The translations under genes were made by a program, and so were the position numbers. A stretch of DNA of 64,000 bases from Blepharisma stoltei (lineage: Eukaryota > Ciliophora > Heterotrichea > Heterotrichida > Blepharismidae). The notes beneath the pieces were generated by a model. That model was not told the origin of the DNA. It saw only the letters and a program-made list of their open reading frames with translations, and searched no databases. Within the stretch, counting starts at the first letter, position 1. Every line of letters starts with the position of its first letter. Shown piece after piece: positions 50,349 through 60,686 of this stretch. The stretch lies in NCBI GenBank assembly GCA_914767885.1, contig CAJZBQ010000018.1, positions 558,001 to 622,000 of the forward strand, given 5' to 3'.

Positions 50349-51200
50349 ATGTTATCTAGAGCCAGGCTGATTACTCGTTTCGTAACAACTCAAGCAGCCC
50401 CTCAAACTGAGTTATCAGAAGCAACACGAAGATATTGGAACAGAGTTGGAGACTGGTACCTCAAATATAACTATGAAAATTCCACAAAGATGTACGAAAC
50501 CATGGCAAGTTTCCTCAGATTAGAAAAAGCCAAAAAAGTCCTAGACGCAGGATGTGGCGCAGGTAACGGGGTTCCAGCTATGAAAAAGTTCGCTGGCCCA
50601 AACACTAAATTCACCTTAGTGGACATTAGTGATTACTTTGTTCAAAAAGCTAGAGAATCAAACCCAGGGGTAGAAGTTCTCCAACAGGATGCTGAAGCTT
50701 TGTCTTTTAATGATTCATCGTTTGATGTTTATATTTCCAATGGACTCTTAGAAATCGTTAAGAAGCCTGATTGGGTTGTTAGTGAAGCTTATAGAGTATT
50801 GAAACCAGGCGGAGTTGCATCATTCTCTATTTATGGAAGAATGGGTATATGCAACACTCTAAGAATTTACAAATCAATTAGAAACAAGCTAGGAATCAAA
50901 CGTGGAACTGCAGAGCCTAAATTTGAGCTTGCTGACCCAGAAAAAGTAAAAGCTTTGGTAAAATCTGTAGGATTCAAAAGAGTGGTTTATTTCTACGAGC
51001 AGTATCATTTCAATGTAATTGAGCCAAAAGATATTTTCGGGATGTATCTAGATAACCCAGTCCTAAGAGAAGGTGCAACTCAAGTCGGAAAAAGCCATGA
51101 ATTCGAAAATTTAGTCAAACAGGAGCTGGAAGAAATCTTATTTGAAAAAGAAGAGCCTCTTATTTACGAAGCATTAGTAGTAACAGCTTATAAAGAATAA
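50349..51200 (+). CDS. SAM-dependent methyltransferase, probably mitochondrial, 283 aa
   Basis: Class I (Rossmann) methyltransferase. VLDAGCGAGNGVPAM is motif I, FTLVDISDYFVQKARE the acidic loop, LQQDAEAL and SFDVYISNGLLE motifs II-III, and YRVLKPGGVASFSIYG the post-III block, as in the UbiE/COQ5 and small-molecule methyltransferase families. The N-terminus MLSRARLITRFVTTQAAP is a typical mitochondrial presequence. Substrate not readable. No IES or intron. Confidence 0.85.
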   Translation: MLSRARLITRFVTTQAAPQTELSEATRRYWNRVGDWYLKYNYENSTKMYETMASFLRLEKAKKVLDAGCGAGNGVPAMKKFAGPNTKFTLVDISDYFVQKARESNPGVEVLQQDAEALSFNDSSFDVYISNGLLEIVKKPDWVVSEAYRVLKPGGVASFSIYGRMGICNTLRIYKSIRNKLGIKRGTAEPKFELADPEKVKALVKSVGFKRVVYFYEQYHFNVIEPKDIFGMYLDNPVLREGATQVGKSHEFENLVKQELEEILFEKEEPLIYEALVVTAYKE

Positions 51201-51313
51201 CTTATATTTCTCATAAAAATTAAATTGCCAAAATCTCAAACTATTCTAGAAATAATTTCAAATATTAAGATATTGCTGAGAGGAAATTTCAGTAATGCCA
51301 AGGTTTTTATAAA

Positions 51314-52021
51314 ATGGAAGTATTGATGTCACAACCGAATTTCGCACAAGAAAAATCCATAAAAATATATGAAAAGACGTCGGAGCATAGTTCTTATCAA
51401 GACTCATTGCTATTTATTAGAGATTTAGCTATCATGCTCCGATTGTCACAGCAGTGTGTCGCTACTGCTCAGTTTTATTTTAACTCAGCAAATATAAGTT
51501 TTTTTTCTATAAGTAGCGACATTTCTTCTTATGATAGCCTTTTACTGGCTACTTCTTGCTTATTTATAGCAGGAAAAGCTTTAGAACAGCCTAGACATTT
51601 AGAGCTATTTTGCAAAGTTTTTTATGATCGACGTTCTGCGATTCAAATAGGTAAAAACTCAAGACTGCAAATTCCTCCAATGTCTAAGGCAATGCTTGAG
51701 AAATTCAAGCAAAGTATAATATATTACGAGTTCATTATTTTAAATACCATCGGATTTAGCACATATATCCCACTACCTTATTCCTATATCACAAATTTCG
51801 TAAATTTAACTGATTTGGACGTAAAAACGAAAGATAGTTTGCTTAGATGCGCAAATAGCTTTGCTAATGACAGTTTTAGAAGCTTAGTTGCATTAAAAAA
51901 AAACGCTGAAAATATTGGGAGGGCCTGTATATTTTTAGCTTCAAAATATTTACAAATTGAAACTACCATTTCAGCAGACCCTGAAACGATAAACTTTATA
52001 TTAGAATGATATAATAATTAA
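51314..52021 (+). CDS. Cyclin (transcriptional cyclin-like), 235 aa
   Basis: Starts near MEVLMSQPNFAQ and reads through TGA (Trp) to TAA, ending ILEWYNN. The first cyclin fold shows the FIRDLAIMLRLSQQCVATAQFYFN and ATSCLFIAGKALEQPRHL pattern of cyclins C/K/L/T. The second fold has RACIFLASKYLQIE. It would partner a CDK in transcription or RNA processing. A dead copy lies 2.3 kb downstream. Confidence 0.75.
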
Positions 52022-52024
52022 TGT

Positions 52025-53389
52025 TTATAATTGAAATGGCTTATCTCCAAACATATCTTCCATTTCATCCACATCAATTCCACTTTCCCTTTGGTCGTAC
52101 TCATAAAATAGTCTTGCATCGCTAAGTATTGACACTATTGTATCGCCAACCCCACAGCTAATCAGATCATCTAGTGTAATTGCATAAAGGCACTTAGGCT
52201 TTGCCATATCCCAAATTTCGTCCTTTATATCGTCAACTTTAAACCCGAATTTTTCTAAAGATTCTAGCTTCGCTATAATTGACCTCAAAAACAAATTAAC
52301 CACAAAAGTATCAATTGCCCCTTTTTTATATATGTCTAAAATCTTGAAAAAATATTGCAGGCTTGGCGTTGTTTTTTTATTTTCCATTGCTAATACAAAA
52401 TCCAGGAACGTTTTGTAGTCCATTTCTCCTTCAAAAGTTTGGTATTCTTCAAATAAACGATCCACAAAAATGCTTGTAAGTCCGCCTGAGTAACGTGTTA
52501 ATTCTTGCTTTCTAAGCATTCCATTTCTATCTAAATCAAGCCTTAAGTAATGGTCATATACCCTCAATGTGTATTGAACAGAGAACCAATTTTGAGCGGC
52601 TTCTTCAGGGCTCATATTTTCTTGTCTCAGTTCATAAAGTTCAGCCAGAATTGGCGAAGTCAGCATATCTTTGATCCAAATCCTCCCTGTCTTTTTAGGA
52701 TCCAAGAAAAAGAAAAATTTCCTCACAGCTGTAATCACATAAAATGGATAAAAATTTTCCTGCAGACTTGATAGCTGTGCAAAAGAAGGAATCAGCTCAA
52801 AAATAAAGTTTTCTAAGTCTTTTTCTTTTAAATAGCCATATCCAGCGCTATCATATAGAGAAATTTGGATTCTAGTTTGGTGTAAATTTACTTTTCTTAC
52901 AATATAATGGAAAAAAGGAACAATTTCAATTCTTCCATACTCATCACGATCGCATTTTAGGAATACTGAAGGCTGGAAGAATTGCCTGTATTTTGGATGT
53001 AATTTGTTGGCGACTTGACAAAATTGATCATAATTCATTCTTTCAGAACCATCATCAGGGAAACTAGTATTGTTTTTCAATAAGTATCATAATTTCTCTA
53101 AATCCTCTTTATCTAGGACTTCAGCTGATTTATTATGAAGAAATCTTGTCCTAGCTTCCTGTCTAAGTTTTAAATATAATGGATTTTCTAATTGAGGCTT
53201 TTTGAAAAAGAAGCGAGGGATTTTTTTAAAGCTTTCATTGCGTTTCTTTTCTTCTTCTTTTTCTTCTTCGAGGAGATTTAAAAAAGCAATGTCAACTTCT
53301 CTATCTAATTAGCTTTTACCGTTTTCAACTGCTGACTTGCGGGGCTTGTCTGCGAGGTATGATTCTAATAAGCTTACCCAGTTGGCCAT
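52025..53389 (-). CDS. PP2A regulatory subunit B''-gamma-like (PPP2R3C type), copy 1
   Basis: Regulatory subunit that targets protein phosphatase 2A. Segments 53389-53320 and 53304-52025 give 449 aa. The domain contains EF-hand-like units: YDSAGYGYLKEKDLENF, FLDPKKTGRIWIKDML and the canonical LDLDRNGMLRKQEL. The family block DHYLRLDLDRNGMLRKQELTRY is clear. The N-terminus MANWVSLLESYLADKP is intact once a 15-nt intron is removed. It overlaps head-to-head with nothing and ends 3 bp from the convergent cyclin stop. Confidence 0.85.
53305..53319 (-). other. 15-nt intron in PP2A copy 1
   Basis: GTAAAAGCTAATTAG on the minus strand carries the only in-frame TAA. Splicing gives VENDREVDIAF. Confidence 0.85.
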
Positions 53390-53609
53390 TTTATAATGAT
53401 TTATTTGAATTATTCTTGAATTAAGCTTATCTTTATCTCCTACTTTAGAAGTCAGCAAACCATTAGAAAATTAACCCCTATTTAAGAACAGCAAATTTTT
53501 TTTATATAAATATAATAGTTAAATAACTAATGCTTATTCTTTGATGATTCCTAGGATAAAATCTTTATTTAAAAAATTTTAATAAATTTTTTAGTTTAAT
53601 ATATAAATA

Positions 53610-54185
53610 GCATAATGAAAAAATCAGGGCATAGTCCTTATTAAGATTCATTGCTATTTATTAAAGATTAGCTATCATGATTTGATTGTCACAGCAGTGC
53701 GTCGCTACTGCTCAGTTTTCATTTAACGCAGCAAATATTAGCTTATTTGCTATAATTAGCGAGATTATTTCTTATTGCTCTTTTTACTGGCTGCTTAATT
53801 TTTATTTCTAGCAGGAAAAGCTGTAAAATAGCCAAGGCATTAGAGCTGCTTTGCAAAATTGTTTAAACTAACACTCTGCTATTCAAATAGCTAAAACCCA
53901 AAACTGCAAATTCCTCCAATGCCCTAGGCTATGATTGAGAAATTAAATGCATTTTCTCTTATATTTACTGCTTAAATTTACTATCAAGCAATAAAAGCAA
54001 AGGTTATAATATATTGCAATTTCAATTATTTTAAATACCAGCGTATTTAGCAGATATATCCAACTATCTTATTTCTATATCACAAATTTGGTAGTTTAAC
54101 TAAAGTGAACGTAAAAACGAAAGATATTTTGCTTAAGAAAAATTTGTGGTCTGAAGCAATAAATCTTATATTAAAATATTATAAA
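53610..54185 (+). pseudogene. Decayed second copy of the cyclin
   Basis: Long stretches match the cyclin at 51380-52000 (for example the DNA around TTGTCACAGCAGTGYGTCGC and ATTCCTCCAATG). The reading frame is broken by TAA/TAG, small deletions and a rearranged block near 53945-54010. The start codon region is missing. Confidence 0.85.
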
Positions 54186-54193
54186 TACGATAT

Positions 54194-55638
54194 TTATATT
54201 TGAATTGGCTCATCTCCCCAAATATCATCCATTTCATCCACATCAATTCCACTTTCCCTTTGGTCGTACTCATAAAATGCTCTTGCATCGCTAAGAATTG
54301 ACACAATTGTATCTCCAACTCCACATTTAATCAGATCCTCTAGCGTAATTGCATAAAGACATTTAGGTTTTGCCATATCCCAAATTTCATCTTTTACATC
54401 ATCAACCTTAAAGCCGAATTTTTCCTTAGATTCGAGCTTCGCTATAATTGACCTCAAAAACAAATTAACCACAAAAGTGTCTATCGCCCCTTTTTTATAT
54501 ACGTCGAAGATCCTGAAAAAATATTGTAGACTTGGCATTGTTTTTTTATTTTCCATTGCTAATACAAAATCCAGGAACGTTTTGTAGTCCATTTCTCCTT
54601 CAAAAGTTTGGTATTCTTCAAATAAACGATCTACAAAGATGCTTGTAAGTCCGCCTGAGTAGCGTGTTAATTCTTGCTTTCTAAGCATTCCATTTCTATC
54701 TAAATCAAGCCTTAAGTAATGGTCATATACCCTCAATGTATATTGAACAGAGAACCAATTTTGAGCGGCTTCTTCAGGGCTCATATTTTCTTGTCTCAGT
54801 TCATAAAGTTCAGCCAGAATTGGCGAAGTCAGCATATCTTTGATCCAAATCCTCCCTGTCTTTTTAGGATCCAAGAAAAAGAAAAATTTCCTCACAGCTG
54901 TAATCACATAAAATGGATAAAAATTTTCTTGCAGACTTGATAGCTGTGCAAAAGAAGGAACCAGCTCAAAAATAAAGTTTTCTAAGTCTTTTTCTTTTAG
55001 ATAGCCATATCCAGCGCTGTCATATAGAGAAATTTGGATTCTGGTCTGGTGTAAGTTTACTTTTCTTACGATATAGTGGAAAAAAGGAACAATTTCAATT
55101 CTTCCATATTCGTCGCGGTCGCATTTTAGGAATACTGATGGCTGGAAGAATTGTCTATATTTCGGATGTAGTTTGTTAGCGACTTGGCAGAATTGGTCAT
55201 AATTCATTCTTTCGGTACCATCATCAGGGAAACTAGTATTGCTTTTCAATAAGTATCATAATTTCTCTAAATCCTCTTTATCTATACTATACAACATAAT
55301 TAAATATATTAAGCTTTATATTATAATTATTTTATATAAGTTTCAATAAATTCAAACCAGTATAGGACTTCAGCTGATTTATTATGAAGAAATCTTGTCC
55401 TAGCTTCCTGTCTAAGTTTTAAATATAATGGATTTTCTAATTGAGGCTTTTTGAAAAAGAAGCGAGGGATTTTTTTAAAGCTTTCATTGCGTTTCTTTTC
55501 TTCTTCTTTTTCTTCTTCGAGGAGATTTAAAAAAGCAATGTCAACTTCTCTATCTAATTAGCTTTTACCGTTTTCAACTGCTGACTTGCGGGGCTTGTCT
55601 GCGAGGTATGATTCTAATAAGCTTACCCAGTTGGCCAT
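54194..55638 (-). CDS. PP2A regulatory subunit B''-gamma-like, copy 2, one IES
   Basis: Segments 55638-55569, 55553-55363 and 55282-54194 give the same 449 aa length as copy 1. Differences are mostly synonymous, plus a few near the C-terminus (EDMFGDKPFQL against DDIWGDEPIQI), so this copy still looks functional. It keeps the 15-nt intron of copy 1 and has an additional 80-bp IES. Confidence 0.85.
55283..55362. mobile_element. IES in PP2A copy 2, 80 bp, absent from copy 1
   Basis: Copy 1 reads TTTATCTAGGACTTC at 53109-53123. Copy 2 has TTTATC-TA, 78 further bases, then TAGGACTTC. Ends TATACTATAC and TATACTGGTT (inverse). The empty site proves that the insert begins and ends exactly at TA. 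Confidence 0.95.
55554..55568 (-). other. 15-nt intron in PP2A copy 2
   Basis: Identical in sequence and position to the intron of copy 1. Confidence 0.85.
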
Positions 55639-56106
55639 TTTATAATGATTTATTTAAATTATTCTTGAATTAAGTATCCTACTCACCCTTTTTAATCCGA
55701 ACAAAACTATCAGAAAGTTTCCTCTATTCAGTAAAGATTTTTGTATTTAAATATATTTTCGTATAACTTTTTATATATAATTAATAATCATAGTAATGAA
55801 CTCTCAAGTTAAGTTTATTATATTTAGATAGTTTGCATCCTTAAACATAAATTTTATAGATCAAATTAATTTTTCTTTCAAATACTTGCTTTTTGGGAAA
55901 TTAAAAATATTAGCCCCTTTTTTAGAGCAATTAAAAATCCTTGCTCGCTCTTAAAGGAGTCAGGAGTCAAGTAAATAGCAGAAGTATTACTGTAACTTTC
56001 GATATAAAATAATTAATTATTTGATAAGAAACATATTTTCGAAACTATTAAAATATAATAAATGAAAATTTTTATACTTTAAGTAAACTTTAATAATTAA
56101 TAATTG
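55639..56106. other. Intergenic, possible degenerate element
   Basis: TACTCACCCTTTTTAATCCG near 55679 and CTCGCTCTTAAAGGAGTCAG near 55945 look like worn CTCC-type inverted ends about 290 bp apart. No gene seen. Confidence 0.35.
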
Positions 56107-57711
56107 ATGAATGGAATTGAAGAAAGTCCTAATGGAACTAAAAAAGAAGCAGCAATGTAATTATAAATCAGATCAATAGATAAGCTCAAAAAACAAAACC
56201 AGACTTTAAGAAACAACCTTAAAAATCTATACTGATTTATTCTGACTAAAATCACTGCATAAATTTTTTTAATCTCTAATATACAATATGAGCTAATTAT
56301 TTTTAATCAAAAAAAGTAGAATAAGTCAAGCACTTGACGAAGCTCTTGATAAACAAGCCAAAACTAACAACCCCAAAGAAAATCCAGAAGTCGCTGAATT
56401 TTCTGAAAATCCAGAAGACAAAGGTGTGTCCCTTGCAAGAATCAAAAAATACAAAAATCAGATTTTCAGCATGAAAAAAGAGCTAGAAGGCAACAACGAA
56501 ATGAGAATCGCCGACCTGGAGAACCAAGTCTCCTACCTAAAAAATAAAATCCAAGAATACGAAGACGAAAACGCTGCTCTGCTGAAAATCGAGCAAGAAC
56601 AAAGCGAAGCTGCCTCATCCAATCTAAACACGCTTCAAATAAACTCAGCAAAAGTCGATTCTTTAAAAGAAGAGCTAAAATCCTTAAAAGAAACACACAA
56701 AGATCTCCTTTTAAAACAAAAACAAGGCGAAAAAACTCTTATCCCCCCCCTCCGTGAGTGAACAAAAAAATTTTGTTCACTCACGGAGGGGAAAATTTAT
56801 ATATAAATTTTATAAAAAATATTATTTTTCAAAATTTAAAAAAATCCTAATTCGCAAAAATTTGAAAGCAAATATATTAATTTAATTTATAAAATTTATG
56901 TTTTAAAACGCAATTTGTTTAAAATTAAGCAGAATTAGCTCTAGATTTCATTATGCTAATTATCACTTATATATCAAATTTTTTTTCTATTAAAAAAAAT
57001 TTTGTTCACTCACGGAGGGTGGGTTTTTGGGCAAAAAATAGCAATTTTTCTAATGGTTTTGTTCACTCACGGAGGGGGGGGGGAGTTAAGGATTTCCACG
57101 AAAAATATGTGAATTTAGAAGAATTTTGCAGAAAAACAAAAGCATTGATAAGGCAAAGGAAATTAGAAGAAAACCTACCGCCACTGCCTGAGGTGACTGA
57201 TGAAGAAATAAGAGAACTTGAGGATAAAATCAAGGAAACGGAAAAAATGAAAAAAGAAGAAGAAGGGAGTTTGAAAAAGAAAATAAAAGAACTTGAAAAA
57301 CAGATAAAAGTTAGCAAGGCTAATATTAATGATTTGCAGAGCAAGCTGAAAGAGAAGGATCAGGAATGCAGGGCGACGATGCTGAAAATTAAAGAGCTTA
57401 GAAGAGCTGTGAGGCAGTGCAAACTAAGCCCTATTAATAGGTCTACAAATACAGAGGTAGCGCCAAGGCCAAGCACGCTGAGATCTTATGAATCGAAAAT
57501 TGAGATAAAAAGACCAGTAGCTGTTGAAAGATATGGGAGAGAAATAAATCAGTATAAAAGTGTAAAATCAAACAGAAAATCAAGTAGTCAAGATCGAGAC
57601 AATTTAAAAGTGACCCCATTTTCTGAAGAGAATTCAGATGGGATGATGCCTATGAAGCCTTCATCTTTTGGGGATATGGGGAGCTCATTTCTCACTCAAG
57701 ACCACCAATAA
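56107..57711 (+). CDS. Coiled-coil protein, 382 aa, one 15-nt intron and two IESs
   Basis: Segments 56107-56156, 56172-56227, 56322-56739 and 57087-57711 (1149 nt). After MNGIEESPNGTKKEAA, heptad-rich blocks follow (IDKLKKQNQTLRNNLKNL, ARIKKYKNQIFSMKKELEG, ELEDKIKETEKMKKEEEG, IKELEKQIKVSKANI). The C-terminal ~100 residues are basic and Ser-rich and end GDMGSSFLTQDHQ. The pattern resembles golgin-like or tethering proteins, but no specific domain is seen. Confidence 0.7.
56157..56171 (+). other. 15-nt intron
   Basis: GTAATTATAAATCAG. Splicing turns EAAM-stop into EAAISIDKLKKQN, a continuous coiled coil. Confidence 0.75.
56228..56321. mobile_element. IES, 94 bp
   Basis: CTA/ATA junction. Excision gives LKNLSQALDEALDKQ and removes TAA codons. 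Confidence 0.75.
56740..57086 (+). mobile_element. CTCCGTGAGTGAAC-type MITE as an IES (copy 3), 347 bp
   Basis: Same hairpin left end, inner AT core and double right end as 8011-8397. TA at both ends. Excision gives GEKTLKDFHEKYVNLEEF. Confidence 0.9.
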
Positions 57712-57830
57712 AGCTTTATATTTTGCCTTTGCTAGCATAAATATACCTCAAAAATTCATAGTAAATAATTATCCTACTGAAATTCAGATAATTTTTTATT
57801 TTAATAAAAAAAATTCCAATTTAATTCACA

Positions 57831-58416
57831 TTATTTATATTTCACATCATTTTCAATTTTAGCATACTCCAGCTCAAAATTCGCTTTTTTTTGCTGAGTT
57901 CAATTAATTTCATAGTCAAAATATAGATAAGTTCCTTGCTCTTTTTCTGGAGTTGTTACTTTTGGAGCGCCTTGTCTTTGAAACCAAGTTTGATATTGCA
58001 TATGGTAAATCCAATCTTTGGATTTTATATTTTTTTTTTATAAATTATCCAAGATATATATGAAAAAAATAAAAAATATTATTTATAATGAAAAGGATAG
58101 TAATTTGCTGGCAAGAAATTGCTGATATGTTCCATGCTGATGATAAAATATAAAGAAAAGGGCATCTTGGTCAAGCTTTTTATACTGCTCCAGATCGTTA
58201 AATAAAGGTCTTTTAGGAAAGCTATTATGACATTGGTAAGGTGACTTCAAAATCTGAAGTTGAGACTTTTTTCTTTCATCTGGTCTTATTCCATATCTGC
58301 ACGCTGAGTCTAGAGCTTCTTTTGAGTCTCCTGAACTGAGTTTTATATAATCCTAAATTCTATCATACTTCAGCGGTATCTTCTTGCTCTTCTGAATCCT
58401 CTTGGCTTCTTTCCAT
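57831..58416 (-). CDS. NOT-box protein, NOT3/NOT5 (CNOT3) type, 165 aa
   Basis: A NOT box anchors NOT3/5 and NOT2 in the CCR4-NOT deadenylase complex. The block LDQDALFFIFYHQHGTYQQF and, after IES removal, LASKLLKSKDWIYHMQYQTWFQRQ and EQGTYLYFDYEINW match the CNOT3 C-terminus closely. The product from ATG at 58416 holds only an acidic N-terminus and the NOT box. The ~240-residue N-terminal coiled coil of CNOT3 is not visible upstream. Either this is a truncated single-domain subunit or the N-terminal exons lie behind the GC-rich element at 58430-58950. TGA is Trp (EINWTQQ). Confidence 0.8.
58026..58097. mobile_element. IES in NOT-box gene, 72 bp
   Basis: Excision gives ASKLLKSKDWIYH, aligning with AARELKKQSWRFH of CNOT3. 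Confidence 0.85.
58353..58368 (-). other. 16-nt intron
   Basis: GTATGATAGAATTTAG on the minus strand. Splicing gives DTAEDYIKLSSGD and removes an in-frame TAG. Confidence 0.75.
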
Positions 58417-58429
58417 TTTTTGACTTGAA

Positions 58430-58948
58430 TAATCTATATATTAAAATGGTGCGGAAAACCAGCCTGCCCTCTTAGAGCCTGTAGCCCCTGTAAGCTGGGG
58501 ACCTTGTGGAAAGAAGGATGATGTTTGGAATTTGCATCCGGAAAGGTTTTAATTGGTTTGTTGTGGAGCGCAATGCCGGAATAGATCATATATAGGTTAA
58601 TTTTAGCCAAAAAGAGGAGGCTCAAGGTTGAAGGAAAGCCCAGCAATACCTGTGAGGTTCCTTCTGGTCAATTGGGAAGAGCGATACCTAAATTTGCTTC
58701 CTGGGCTTTAAAATTCCATCTTGATCATCATCAGGTGACCAGAAAATTCGATTTTTCGAATTGACCTGAATCTGAACCTTTTATGGCGTGCGGCATGGTG
58801 TCCCAGCGTCCTGGACTCTTAGGCAGTGAGTGCAAGCCCTCTTCAAAGAGGAGCAACACAGTGAAATGCAATTCCGGATTCTCAAGTAGGCAGTGTGAGC
58901 AAAAATAGTGGTTTTCAAGCCTGTAGGGAGTTTCTCAATAATTCTAAT
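58430..58948. repeat. GC-rich dispersed element, related to 62541-63050
   Basis: It shares blocks in the same order with the interior of the IES at 62492: AGAGCCTGTAGCCC-like, AAGGTTG-AAGG-AAGCCCAGCAA, CCTGGGCTTT and GACCAGAAAA. TA is available at both outer edges (58430 and 58949). No intact ORF. Perhaps a worn retroposon. The rest of the gap 58417-59333 holds nothing else I recognise. Confidence 0.5.
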
Positions 58949-59333
58949 TAAGAACTAAATGAAAAATCTGAGAGTGAGGGTTTATCAATCAATAGATTTA
59001 TTGGTATTAGTGATAAGAGACAAAATGAGCTAATAAGAAATTTTAGCTATAAGTTACTGTGATTTTTAAAAGTTTTTAGTTAATTTTTAATAATTTTGCA
59101 TCTGGAGAAGTTGACTAGCCACTCCAAAATAAAAAAAATTGCAAAAGAATATCAAATAAAATTAGGAAATTTTAAAATTTTTTGAGCAATATTGCCAATT
59201 TATTAAGCTTAAGCACATTAGCTACCTGACTCAATAAATTAATTTTAGTTAGTTTCATTAATATTTGCAATAATTATTCATAAAAAAGTTTCTGTTTCTC
59301 ATAATAAATTCATAGATTAAAATTATAAATAAA

Positions 59334-60624
59334 ATGTCAGGTCATGCTGGTCTAAAGTCTTACTATCTTTCTAAGATAGAAGACCTGACTCATAGAGTTC
59401 AAGCCAAAATGGCTGAAGTAAAACGCCTTGAAGCCCAGCGCAACGAAATGAACAACCAAGTCCGCAATCTTCGTGAAGAAATCCAGCTCTTGCAAGAACC
59501 GGGCTCATACGTAGGCGAAGTTGTCAAAGTTATGGGCAAGAAAAAGTGTCTCTGCAAGGTGAATCCTGAAGGAAAGTTCGTTGTAAATATAGCCAAAGAG
59601 ATCCCACTTGACAAATTGACCCCTAACACTCGTGTTGCCTTAAAAAGTGACTCATATCAGCTTCACAAGATTCTTCCCAGCAAAATTGACCCTCTAGTCA
59701 GCTTAATGAAGGTCGAAAAAGTGCCTGACTCGACCTATGACATGATTGGAGGCTTAGACCAGCAAATAAAAGAAGTCAAAGAAGTCATTGAGCTCCCTAT
59801 TAAGCATCCAGAAATATTTGAAGCCTTAGGAATTGCGCAGCCTAAAGGAGTTTTACTATATGGCCCACCAGGAACAGGGAAGACTTTATTAGCAAGAGCT
59901 GTTGCCCATCATACTGACTGCACATTTATCAGAGTTTCCGGAGCTGAATTGGTCCAAAAATACATAGGAGAAGGCTCCAGAATGGTAAGAGAGCTCTTTG
60001 TGATGGCTAGAGAGCATGCACCTTCTATTATATTTATGGATGAAATTGACTCTATAGGTGGTACCAGGATTTCAGGGGAGCATGGAGGGGATTCTGAAGT
60101 CCAAAGAACTATGCTTGAGCTGCTAAACCAATTATTCCCCAATCCCTCAGCCAAAAATAATTCCAATAAGCAAATTTCTTATTTTAATAGAAAAATATTT
60201 TCATTAAAGCAAAAAAAAAATATAATTTCTTATAGAAAGAATAGACGGATTTGAAGCCAATAAAGACATCAAGGTTATCATGGCCACCAACAGAATTGAT
60301 ATCCTTGATGAAGCTCTATTAAGACCTGGAAGAATTGACAGAAAAATCGAATTTCCAAACCCCGACGAAGACGCCAGAGCCCAAATCTTAAAAATCCACT
60401 CCAGAAAAATGAACCTAACTAGAGGAATTGACTTCAAAAAGGTCGCAAGTAATATGAATGGCGCTTCAGCTGCAGAAACCAAAGCAGTTTGCACAGAAGC
60501 TGGGATTTTTGCATTAAGAGAAAGAAGGGTGCATGTGACTCAAGAAGATTTTGAGCTTGCTGTCGCAAAAGTGATGAAAAAAGATACAGATAAGAATTTA
60601 TCATTTGCTAAGCTATGGAAATAA
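59334..60624 (+). CDS. RPT6: 26S proteasome ATPase RPT6 (PSMC5), one IES
   Basis: One of six AAA ATPases of the 19S base, which unfolds substrates. Segments 59334-60132 and 60242-60624 give 393 aa (human 406). Order: coiled coil ([14 protein letters not shown]), OB domain ([11 protein letters not shown]), AAA domain with Walker A GPPGTGKT, Walker B IIFMDEID, sensor VIMATNR and arginine finger [13 protein letters not shown]. The C-terminus [10 protein letters not shown] matches RPT6. The join [16 protein letters not shown] equals the human NQLDGFEATKNIKVIM pattern. Confidence 0.95.
60133..60241. mobile_element. IES in RPT6, 109 bp
   Basis: Falls inside the almost invariant LLNQLDGFE. TA-to-TA removal restores it exactly, making this one of the best-supported boundaries in the window. 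Confidence 0.95.
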
Positions 60625-60686
60625 GGTAAAAATATTCTTTATATGTCCTGTCCTTAATTACAAATAATTTTTATATATTATGGAAA

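Larger units (their letters stand above)
51314..53389. repeat. Tandem duplication, unit 1 (cyclin + PP2A B''-type)
   Basis: The block is repeated at about 53610-55638 in the same order and orientation. The PP2A genes are near-identical, while the cyclin copy in unit 2 is decayed. Confidence 0.9.
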
